In this document: one piece after another, positions 1 through 4,712 of the stretch
How the letters are laid out: every line of letters begins with the position of its first letter
Numbering within the stretch: position 1 is the first letter of the stretch
Assembly (NCBI GenBank): GCA_016795125.1
Contig: JAEUIG010000664.1
Span: 1 to 6,379, forward strand
DNA: 6,379 bases
From: Planctomycetaceae bacterium
GTDB taxonomy: Bacteria > Planctomycetota > Planctomycetia > Planctomycetales > Planctomycetaceae
Direction of reading: 5' to 3'
Made by a program: the position numbers and the translations under genes
The notes under the pieces: generated by a model
The model's database searches: none
What the model saw: the letters and a program-made list of their open reading frames with translations, nothing else
Told to the model about the DNA's origin: nothing

Positions 1-1673
1 ATGGCAATCGCAACCTCGTGTTCGGCCTGGTCCTGCCGCCTCCCGGTTACAACCTCGATGAACTCATGGACCTGGGTGTGACGGTCGAGACGGAACTCGC
101 GCCGTACTGGGACATCGATCCGGAGAGTCCGGAGGCGAAAGCCCTGCCGTTCCCGGTCATCGACGACTTTTTCTTCGTCGCCCGTGGCCGCCAGGTGTTT
201 CTCGGCATCCGGGCGTACGACCCGACGCGCGCGGGCGAACTGGTGCCGCTCGTGATGAAGGTCCGCGAAAAGCTGCCCGGCACTTTCGTCGTCGCGTTCC
301 AGTCGAGCCTGTTCGAGCAGTCGCTGGAAGGCGGCCGTACCATCGACATCGAAATCACCGGCCCGGAACTCCCACAGATCGTCGCGCTGGGCGGACAGGT
401 CATTGGCCAGGTCGGGCCGACGCTCGAACCCGATCCCCAGTTGCAGATGGCCGTTCAGGCCCGGCCGATTCCCAGTCTCGACCTGTCGAGTCCCGAGTTA
501 CACATCTCTCCGAAACTCGTACAGTCGGCCGAGATGGGCATCAGCAGCGCCGAACTGGGCTATACGGCGAATGCACTGATCGATGGCGCCTACGCGGGCG
601 ACTACTACCTCGGGGGCGACAAGATCGATCTGACGATTCGCGGCATCGACTCGTATGCCCAGCGGACGCAGGACATCAGCAACCTGCCTGTCGCCACTCC
701 GTGGGGGCAACTGGTGCCGCTCGGCGCGCTCGCGAACGTGAAAATCAGCAGCGGACCGGAGCAGATCAACCACCGCGAACGGGTGCGGGCCATCACGATC
801 GAAGTCTCCCCGCCTCCGGCCATGGCGCTGGAAACGGCGCTCGACGCCATTAACGAGAAGATCATCCAGCCGCTGCAGGACAGTGGGCAACTGGAGGGGG
901 GCTATCGCATCACGCTGGCCGGGACGGCCGACAAGCTCACCAGCATGCGCGAGGTGTTCGTCGGGAAATGGACCGGCTGGAACCGGGAATCCCTGCTGAG
1001 CGTGGGAACCAGCCAGGTGTTCCTGGTGGTGATCATCACCTACCTGCTGATGGCGGCGCTATTCGAGTCGTGGGTGTATCCGTTTGTGATCATTCTCAGC
1101 GTGCCGCTGGGGGCCGTCGGCGGCGTGCTCGGGCTGAACCTGTTGAACCTGTACCTGGTCGCACTGGGGCAGCCCCCGCAGATGCTCGACGTGCTCACGA
1201 TGCTCGGCTTCGTCATTCTCGTCGGGACCGTGGTGAACAACCCGATTCTGATTGTCCACCAGTCGCTGAATCACATGCGCGACGACGGTATGTCGCAACG
1301 CGAGGCGATCCTCGAATCCGTTCGGACGCGCATCAAGCCGATCTTCATGTCGACCATCACGGCGGTGCTGGGCCTGATCCCGCTGGTGTTGTTTCCGGGA
1401 GCCGGCAGCGAACTGTATCGCGGCCTGGGCGCGGTGTTCCTGGGCGGCCTGCTGGTCTCGACGATTTTCACGCTCATCCTGGTGCCGACGCTGTTCAGCC
1501 TCACGATGGACGTGAAGGAACGCACCTGGGACCGGCTCATGGGCAGCTCAACGGCTGCGGCGGCCGTCACTTCTCAACACTCCCCGGCGCCGCTGGAACG
1601 CCCGGCGCACGAACCGCGGCCGAGCGTCACTCACGAGCGTGAGCCGGCGACGACCGAGACCGTCAGGGTCTGA
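1..1673 (+). CDS. RND-family (HAE1/AcrB-type) efflux transporter, 3' part
   Basis: The reading frame is open from the left edge (first full codon at base 3, reading GNRNLV before the in-frame GTG at 18), so the gene starts outside the window; 556 residues are visible. Inner-membrane proton-driven pump subunits of this family export drugs, metals or lipophilic compounds together with a periplasmic adaptor and an outer-membrane channel. The first two thirds form the second periplasmic porter/docking region, including the PPPGYN motif near the left edge. The C-terminal membrane block follows: hydrophobic segments at about 1010-1075, 1078-1140, 1189-1260, 1348-1400 and 1420-1500. The family signature after the third segment reads VGTVVNNPILIV, and GSELYRGLG precedes the last segment. 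A hydrophilic, Pro/Thr/Glu-rich tail ends the protein. The substrate cannot be told from this part. It has no evident link with the BMC genes and is separated from them by 328 bp. Confidence 0.93.
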   Translation, partial: GNRNLVFGLVLPPPGYNLDELMDLGVTVETELAPYWDIDPESPEAKALPFPVIDDFFFVARGRQVFLGIRAYDPTRAGELVPLVMKVREKLPGTFVVAFQSSLFEQSLEGGRTIDIEITGPELPQIVALGGQVIGQVGPTLEPDPQLQMAVQARPIPSLDLSSPELHISPKLVQSAEMGISSAELGYTANALIDGAYAGDYYLGGDKIDLTIRGIDSYAQRTQDISNLPVATPWGQLVPLGALANVKISSGPEQINHRERVRAITIEVSPPPAMALETALDAINEKIIQPLQDSGQLEGGYRITLAGTADKLTSMREVFVGKWTGWNRESLLSVGTSQVFLVVIITYLLMAALFESWVYPFVIILSVPLGAVGGVLGLNLLNLYLVALGQPPQMLDVLTMLGFVILVGTVVNNPILIVHQSLNHMRDDGMSQREAILESVRTRIKPIFMSTITAVLGLIPLVLFPGAGSELYRGLGAVFLGGLLVSTIFTLILVPTLFSLTMDVKERTWDRLMGSSTAAAAVTSQHSPAPLERPAHEPRPSVTHEREPATTETVRV

Positions 1674-1687
1674 CCCCGGAGTGAGTC

Positions 1688-1706
1688 GCTGCCGGCGGCT
1701 GGCAGC
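1688..1706 (+). terminator. Possible hairpin terminator after efflux gene
   Basis: An inverted repeat GCTGCC…GGCAGC, extendable by a G·U and a G-C pair to 8 bp around a 3-nt loop, lies 14 bp after the efflux stop codon. No T-run follows, so it is not a textbook intrinsic terminator. It could mark the 3' end of the efflux transcript or be incidental in GC-rich DNA. Confidence 0.3.
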
Positions 1707-1908
1707 AGGAGCCGTTGCCGCGTCAAGCCAGTCCGTCTGAGCGGACCTTGCCGACGATGCCGTCGGGCGACCTTCGACGTGGTGGAAAATCGCCGCCGCC
1801 GCCGAACTATTGGCCGCATCTTGCTGAACGCGAGTCGAAATCTACGCTCGACCGGGGTGATGCTGCGCAATCTGCGGGAACTTTTCCACCGACGCAAAGT
1901 GCTCGTTA

Positions 1909-1941
1909 ATGACTGATAATGCTCGAATATGATTGACATTG
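1909..1941 (+). promoter_or_regulatory. Candidate operator: 13-bp direct repeat spaced by 20 bp
   Basis: ATGACTGATAATG (1909-1921) and ATGATTGACATTG (1929-1941) match at 10 of 13 positions and are offset by 20 bp, about two helical turns, so they present the same DNA face. The second copy covers the candidate -35 box. DeoR-family repressors commonly control their own operon, so this is a reasonable candidate site for the downstream regulator. The assignment is inference. Confidence 0.35.
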
Positions 1942-1961
1942 AGTGAGCGATCCTGCAGAAT
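1933..1961 (+). promoter_or_regulatory. Candidate sigma70 promoter for deoR/BMC operon
   Basis: A perfect -35 consensus TTGACA (1933-1938) is followed after 17 bp by CAGAAT (1956-1961), matching 4 of 6 positions of the -10 consensus. It sits in the AT-richer part of the gap, about 40 bp upstream of the regulator start, with a plausible short leader. No better promoter is visible between the efflux gene and deoR. The later spacers are short, so this may drive the whole BMC operon. Confidence 0.5.
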
Positions 1962-1971
1962 TGCACCATCC

Positions 1972-1995
1972 AGGAGGGATCGTTGTCGATGAGGT
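1972..1995 (+). promoter_or_regulatory. Ribosome-binding sites upstream of deoR
   Basis: GAGGT (1991-1995) lies 6 nt before the ATG at 2002 and supports that start; the frame is closed by a TGA at 1990-1992. A stronger purine tract, AGGAGGG (1972-1978), lies too far upstream for this ATG (23 nt). It is instead placed for a TTG at 1983 or an ATG at 1989 that open a short out-of-frame ORF overlapping deoR. Confidence 0.5.
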
Positions 1996-2001
1996 ATTGG
2001 T

Positions 2002-2751
2002 ATGCTGGTGGATCAGCGACGCGGAAACATCCTGAAAACTCTGGAAAGTCAGGGTTTTGCCTCACTCCAGGAGCTTGTGGACCAGCTGGGAGCGAGCGAA
2101 TCCACGCTCCGGAGGGATTTGGAACATCTTGACAGAATTGGACAAATTCGACGAACACGCGGAGGAGCGGCTTTCGTCGGGGAGTCATTGACCACCTTTG
2201 ACGACCGACGAGGCCGGGCGGTTGGTGAAAAACAGGCGATCGGGCGCAAAGCGGCAGAACTGGTGGAACCGGGTGAAACGGTATTCCTGGACGGTGGCAC
2301 GACCACTTTGGAGGTGGCGCGGCACCTGGCGGGAAAGTCACTGCAAGTGGTCACCAACTCACTGCCGATCGTCAATCTGCTGGTGGGCGCGCCGGACATC
2401 GAACTGCTGTTTGTGGGAGGTTACCTGTATCCGAAGACCGGAGTCGCGCTCGGCAGCCTGACCGTCGCCGCCGTTCGACAAGTGCACGCTCGACGGCTGT
2501 TCATGAGCACGGGGGGAATCACCGCCGGGGGCCTGTTCAACAGCAACTCCCTGCTGGTCGAATCCGAACGGCAGATGATGGAATCCGCCGACGAGGTGAT
2601 CGTCGTCGCCGACAGCAGCAAGCTCGGGCACTCGGAACTCGCCCAGGTCTGCCCGTTGTCGCGGGTCCACAAGCTGGTCACCGATACAGGAATTACGGAT
2701 GAGTGGCGAGCGACGATGCTGGCCAATGGCGTGGAAGTAATTACGGCGTGA
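2002..2751 (+). CDS. DeoR-family transcriptional regulator of the BMC operon
   Basis: The protein has 249 residues, the usual length for DeoR-type sugar-catabolism repressors. The N-terminal helix-turn-helix covers about residues 5-57, with the recognition helix around SESTLRRDL and the typical RTRGGA end of the wing. The C-terminal sensor domain (about 75-235) is an isomerase-like fold that binds phosphorylated sugars. Its hallmarks are present: DGGTTT at 97-102, VVTNS at 116-120, VGGYLYPKTG at 138-147, and VADSSKLG at 202-209. It is first in the BMC gene row, with its own ribosome-binding site and a candidate promoter just upstream. PVM-type BMC loci often carry such a regulator. By family analogy it would repress the operon until a sugar-phosphate intermediate (for example from fucose or rhamnose breakdown) accumulates; the ligand is not shown by the sequence. 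Confidence 0.92.
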   Translation: MLVDQRRGNILKTLESQGFASLQELVDQLGASESTLRRDLEHLDRIGQIRRTRGGAAFVGESLTTFDDRRGRAVGEKQAIGRKAAELVEPGETVFLDGGTTTLEVARHLAGKSLQVVTNSLPIVNLLVGAPDIELLFVGGYLYPKTGVALGSLTVAAVRQVHARRLFMSTGGITAGGLFNSNSLLVESERQMMESADEVIVVADSSKLGHSELAQVCPLSRVHKLVTDTGITDEWRATMLANGVEVITA

Positions 2752-2781
2752 GGCGAAATCGGAGAGTTGACAGCGAACTAC

Positions 2782-2818
2782 CGAATGGCGGAATGACCAA
2801 AGGTCAAATGCCCATTCG
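2782..2818. repeat. Two-part inverted repeat between deoR and pduL
   Basis: CGAATGG (2782-2788) pairs with CCATTCG (2812-2818). Inside it, TGACC (2794-2798) pairs with GGTCA (2802-2806) around AAA, leaving a symmetrical 5x5 internal loop. It could fold in the mRNA between deoR and pduL or be a degenerate piece of the repeat family that continues at 2828. There is no T-run, so a terminator role is unlikely. Confidence 0.4.
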
Positions 2819-2827
2819 TCCCGTGCC

Positions 2828-2855
2828 GATGACCGACAACCGATAACCGACAACC
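2828..2855 (+). repeat. Heptamer array (4 x 7 bp) upstream of pduL
   Basis: Four contiguous 7-mers are read here: GATGACC, GACAACC, GATAACC, GACAACC, so two 14-bp copies differ at only one base. The 7-bp period and the conserved ACC end match the 3' arms of the two four-helix-bundle units further downstream (ATCAACC-type and CTAGACC-type). No four-helix-bundle gene or clear inverted partner is found next to it. It lies directly before the pduL start and replaces a normal ribosome-binding site there. Confidence 0.75.
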
Positions 2856-2861
2856 CTGAGC

Positions 2862-3569
2862 ATGTCCGCCCTCGCAACTGGTTCACTGAATCGCGCCGAC
2901 GTGGAACGCGTCGTCCGGGAAGTGCTGCGCCGCCAGCACGGCGGGCCGGTGGCGCCGGCCCGGCAGCCGAACCCGCTGGTCGTCAATATCTCCGCCCGGC
3001 ACTGCCACCTGACGCAGGGGCACGTGGAAATCCTGTTCGGCAAGGGTCGCACCCTCACGCCGACGAAGTGGCTCTACCAGGAGGGATATTTCGCCGCCGA
3101 AGAGACCGTGGCCATCGTTGGACCGCGCCGGCGCATGCTGCCGGAAGTCCGCGTGCTCGGCCCCTGTCGCGGCGACTCGCAGGTCGAGCTGGCCTTCACC
3201 GACTCCATCTCGCTTGGCCTCGACATCCCGGTGCGGATCAGCGGCGACATTCAGGGAACGCCGGGCTGCCTCCTGGTCGGCCCGGCCGGCAGCCTGGAGC
3301 TGAAGCAGGGTGTGATCCGCGCGATGCGGCTCGTCCACATGTCGCCGGCGGACCTCGCCTATTGGGGCGTCAAGAGCGGGGATGCGATGCAACTGCGGAT
3401 TGAATCCGCCGGCTGTACGACCGTCCTCGAAAACGTTCTCGTCCGCGGCGGCGACGACAAGATCAAGCTGGAAGTGCACCTGGACACCGACGAAGGCAAC
3501 GCGATCAATCTGCCCGCTGCGACAAAGGTAGAACTGAAGAAAGCCGAGAAGTGCGGCTGTAAACACTGA
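2862..3569 (+). CDS. pduL: PduL-type phosphate acyltransferase (phosphotransacylase) of the BMC
   Basis: PduL interconverts acyl-CoA and acyl-phosphate, recycling CoA inside the BMC lumen. The 235-residue protein begins with an amphipathic helix (about 9-26, LNRADVERVVREVLRRQ) typical of BMC encapsulation peptides, then a Pro-rich linker. The two PduL barrel domains follow. Expected active-site residues seen: H47 and H49 (ARHCHL), R103, E109 and H206 (VHLDTDEGNA). The conserved RHxHM motif reads RLVHM, so the first histidine, a zinc ligand in the Rhodopseudomonas PduL structure, is Leu157; H159 is kept. The tail KCGCKH adds two cysteines and a histidine. The ATG at 2862 is chosen because it yields the complete encapsulation helix; only a weak ribosome-binding site is visible. 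It lies 110 bp after deoR. The substrate could be propionyl-, acetyl- or lactyl-CoA. Confidence 0.93.
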   Translation: MSALATGSLNRADVERVVREVLRRQHGGPVAPARQPNPLVVNISARHCHLTQGHVEILFGKGRTLTPTKWLYQEGYFAAEETVAIVGPRRRMLPEVRVLGPCRGDSQVELAFTDSISLGLDIPVRISGDIQGTPGCLLVGPAGSLELKQGVIRAMRLVHMSPADLAYWGVKSGDAMQLRIESAGCTTVLENVLVRGGDDKIKLEVHLDTDEGNAINLPAATKVELKKAEKCGCKH

Positions 3570-3610
3570 CGACGGGTTTATGGTTGTTCGTTGATGGTTT
3601 ATCGACTCTG

Positions 3611-3622
3611 GCCTCCGGAGGC
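3611..3622 (+). promoter_or_regulatory. Palindromic ribosome-binding site of first four-helix-bundle gene
   Basis: GCCTCCGGAGGC is a perfect 12-bp palindrome containing the Shine-Dalgarno core GGAGG (3617-3621), 6 nt before the ATG at 3628. This is the clearest ribosome-binding site in the BMC part of the window. It decides the start and suggests efficient translation of a non-metabolic gene. The complementary CCTCC next to the core could allow mutual masking between RNA molecules. Confidence 0.6.
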
Positions 3623-3627
3623 AGTCG

Positions 3628-3978
3628 ATGTTCAACTTCGAGAAACTCGATGCGTGGCAACTGGCGGTCAAATACGCCGCCCGCATTTACAAAGCAACGA
3701 TTGCCATCCCCACCGACGAACGATTTGGATTGACGAGTCAACTGCGGAGGGCAGCGGTATCCATCTCCGCAAACCTCGCGGAAGGAAGTGGTCGCGGAAC
3801 GCAGAAAGACTTCATTCGATTTATCGAGATCGCGTTCGGATCACTGATGGAGACTGTGTCGCACATTGCGATAGCACGACAGGAGCATTACGTCACGGCA
3901 GAGGTTCACAAAGAGCTGTACTCTCAGGCGGAACGCCTGGGAAAAGTGTTGAGCGGCTTGCGACGGAGCTTGGAATAG
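3628..3978 (+). CDS. Four-helix-bundle protein (23S rRNA intervening-sequence protein family), copy 1
   Basis: A 116-residue protein, the normal length for the family first known from open frames inside 23S rRNA intervening sequences and related to the accessory protein Avd of diversity-generating retroelements. Seen here: the N-terminal FEKLDAWQ, the signature ERFGLTSQLRRAAVS (31-45), NLAEGSGRG (49-57), and a helical C-terminal half (ERLGKVLSGLR). It is expected to form a basic pentameric bundle that binds nucleic acid; its cellular job is unknown. No reverse transcriptase, variable repeat or rRNA is present, so it is neither a retroelement part nor an rRNA insert here. It sits between pduL (58 bp upstream) and the first shell gene (54 bp downstream), enclosed by inverted heptamer repeats and with a strong ribosome-binding site. 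About 57% identical to the second copy by hand count (66 of 116 positions). Confidence 0.9.
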   Translation: MFNFEKLDAWQLAVKYAARIYKATIAIPTDERFGLTSQLRRAAVSISANLAEGSGRGTQKDFIRFIEIAFGSLMETVSHIAIARQEHYVTAEVHKELYSQAERLGKVLSGLRRSLE

Positions 3979-4032
3979 CGTCGATCAACCATCAACCTTA
4001 AACCATCAACCCTTTTTCTGGAGCACACAGAA

Positions 4033-4344
4033 ATGGCAAAGTCACTGGAAGCATTGGGCATGATCGAGACCAAGGGTCTCATCACGCTGATTGAAGCGGC
4101 CGACTCGGCGCTGAAAGCGGCGAACGTGCAGATGATCGGCTGGGAGAAGATCGGCAGCGGGCTGGTCACGGTGTTCCTGGTCGGCGACGTCGCGGCGGTG
4201 AAGGCGGCGGTGGACGCGGGCGCCAGCGCGGCCGGCAAGGTCGGCGAAGTCGTCAGCGTGCAGGTCATTCCGCGTCCGCACGAAGACCTCGGCACCCTGA
4301 TGCCGAAGCCGAAGGGCGCGAACGCGAAGAGCAGCGTCGGTTAA
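4033..4344 (+). CDS. BMC-H shell protein (hexamer-forming, PduA/CcmK family), first copy
   Basis: A 103-residue single-BMC-domain protein. Such proteins form flat hexamers that tile the facets of the shell, with a central pore for small metabolites. Diagnostic stretches are ALGMIETKGLI (7-17), the pore loop EKIGSG (38-43), and GDVAAVKAAVDAG (51-63), followed by the conserved strand ending VIPRPHED (78-85). The C-terminal extension (about 86-103, Pro/Lys/Ala/Ser-rich) is longer than in the second shell gene. GGAG at 4020-4023 lies 9 nt before the ATG and supports this start. It follows four-helix-bundle unit 1 and precedes a second BMC-H gene by 67 bp. Pairing of two BMC-H genes is usual in PVM-type loci. 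Confidence 0.96.
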   Translation: MAKSLEALGMIETKGLITLIEAADSALKAANVQMIGWEKIGSGLVTVFLVGDVAAVKAAVDAGASAAGKVGEVVSVQVIPRPHEDLGTLMPKPKGANAKSSVG

Positions 4345-4357
4345 GTCGCATTGCGAC
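4345..4357 (+). repeat. Short inverted repeat just after BMC-H1 stop
   Basis: GTCGC and GCGAC (around ATT) directly abut the TAA stop of the first shell gene. The small stem could slow 3' exonucleases and protect the shell transcript, or it may be chance; no T-run follows. The remainder of the 67-bp spacer shows nothing else, and no clear ribosome-binding site is seen before the second shell gene. Confidence 0.3.
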
Positions 4358-4411
4358 ACCGCAAGCGAGCGACGGACGACAACTCACACTTTCCTCCACA
4401 TAGACAAAGCC

Positions 4412-4675
4412 ATGAACGACGCCATTGGACTGATTGAAACCAAGGGATTGATCGCCCAGATCGAAGCCGCCGACGCGATGCTGAAGGCGGCGAATGTCAC
4501 GCTCGTCAAGCAGGTGCAGATCGGCGGCGCCTTCGTGACGACCATCATCAAGGGAGACGTTGGCTCGGTCCGGGCCGCCGTCGACGCCGGATCCGCCGCC
4601 GCGAGCAAGGTCGGCGAACTGGTCAGTGCCCACGTGATTCCGCGCCCGACGAGCGGATTGATGGAGAATTTCTAG
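4412..4675 (+). CDS. BMC-H shell protein (hexamer-forming, PduA/CcmK family), second copy
   Basis: An 87-residue minimal BMC domain, lacking the C-terminal extension of the first shell protein. Family stretches seen: AIGLIETKGLIAQIEAAD (4-21), the pore loop QIGGAF (36-41), GDVGSVRAAVDAG (48-60), and HVIPRP (74-79). The pore loop differs from the first copy (IGGA against IGSG), so the two hexamers probably have different pore chemistry. The ATG at 4412 aligns with the normal family start; upstream the sequence is CACACTTTCCTCCACAT with no recognisable Shine-Dalgarno. It follows BMC-H1 by 67 bp. Its TAG stop forms part of a perfect 20-bp palindrome that separates it from the kinase gene. Confidence 0.96.
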   Translation: MNDAIGLIETKGLIAQIEAADAMLKAANVTLVKQVQIGGAFVTTIIKGDVGSVRAAVDAGSAAASKVGELVSAHVIPRPTSGLMENF

Positions 4676-4694
4676 TCCGCACAGCTGTGCGGAC
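4675..4694 (+). promoter_or_regulatory. Perfect 20-bp palindrome / RNA hairpin between BMC-H2 and kinase gene
   Basis: GTCCGCACAG followed by CTGTGCGGAC is a perfect palindrome starting on the last base of the shell gene's stop codon. In RNA it folds as an 8-bp GC-rich stem with an AGCU loop, 6 nt before the GGAG ribosome-binding site (4701-4704) of the kinase gene. No T-run follows. It may be a processing or stability element that uncouples abundant shell mRNA from the kinase mRNA, or a protein-binding operator. Confidence 0.65.
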
Positions 4695-4712
4695 AGGAAC
4701 GGAGCACGCGCC

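Larger units (their letters stand above)
1674..2001. other. Non-coding gap between efflux gene and BMC operon
   Basis: This 328-bp stretch has no convincing gene. The first part is GC-rich and holds a short hairpin just after the efflux stop. The last ~100 bp turns visibly AT-richer and contains the candidate promoter, the direct repeats and the ribosome-binding sites described separately. A 64-codon open frame at 1715-1909 has no recognisable protein features and no good ribosome-binding site. I see no tRNA, riboswitch or other structured RNA here. Confidence 0.7.
3574..4012 (+). mobile_element. Inverted-repeat unit 1 carrying a four-helix-bundle gene
   Basis: A 33-bp left arm (3574-3606) and a 33-bp right arm (3980-4012) are inverted copies matching at 27 of 33 positions. 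They frame one small gene, with the left arm 4 bp after the pduL stop and the right arm 1 bp after the gene's own stop. The right arm reads as heptamers ATCAACC, ATCAACC, TTAAACC, ATCAACC. The left arm, read on the minus strand, gives ATAAACC, ATCAACG, AACAACC, ATAAACC. In the transcript the arms would pair into a long stem (5, 6, 10 and 6 bp blocks) with the gene in the loop. A TTTTT tract (4013-4017) follows immediately. The layout recalls 23S rRNA intervening sequences. No transposase is present, so mobility is inferred. Confidence 0.6.

Noticed and set aside
1715..1909. 64-codon open frame in the gap before deoR
   Set aside because: No ribosome-binding site, no homology that I recognise, composition typical of chance.
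1631..2341. 236-codon open frame on the minus strand across the efflux/deoR gap
   Set aside because: It runs against two clear genes and the promoter region, and its translation shows no recognisable domain.
2828..2855. CRISPR-like array
   Set aside because: The units are contiguous 7-mers without spacers; there is no repeat-spacer structure and no cas gene.
3591..4001. 136-codon open frame overlapping the first four-helix-bundle gene
   Set aside because: It is in a different frame from the recognisable family protein and begins inside the repeat arm.
3574..4012. Insertion sequence or group II intron
   Set aside because: No transposase or intron-encoded protein is present, and I saw no intron structural motifs. 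Only the inverted arms and the small four-helix-bundle gene are present, so a classical IS is not supported.
4345..4357. Intrinsic terminator after the first shell gene
   Set aside because: The stem is only 5 bp with no T-run, and the second shell gene follows in the same operon.
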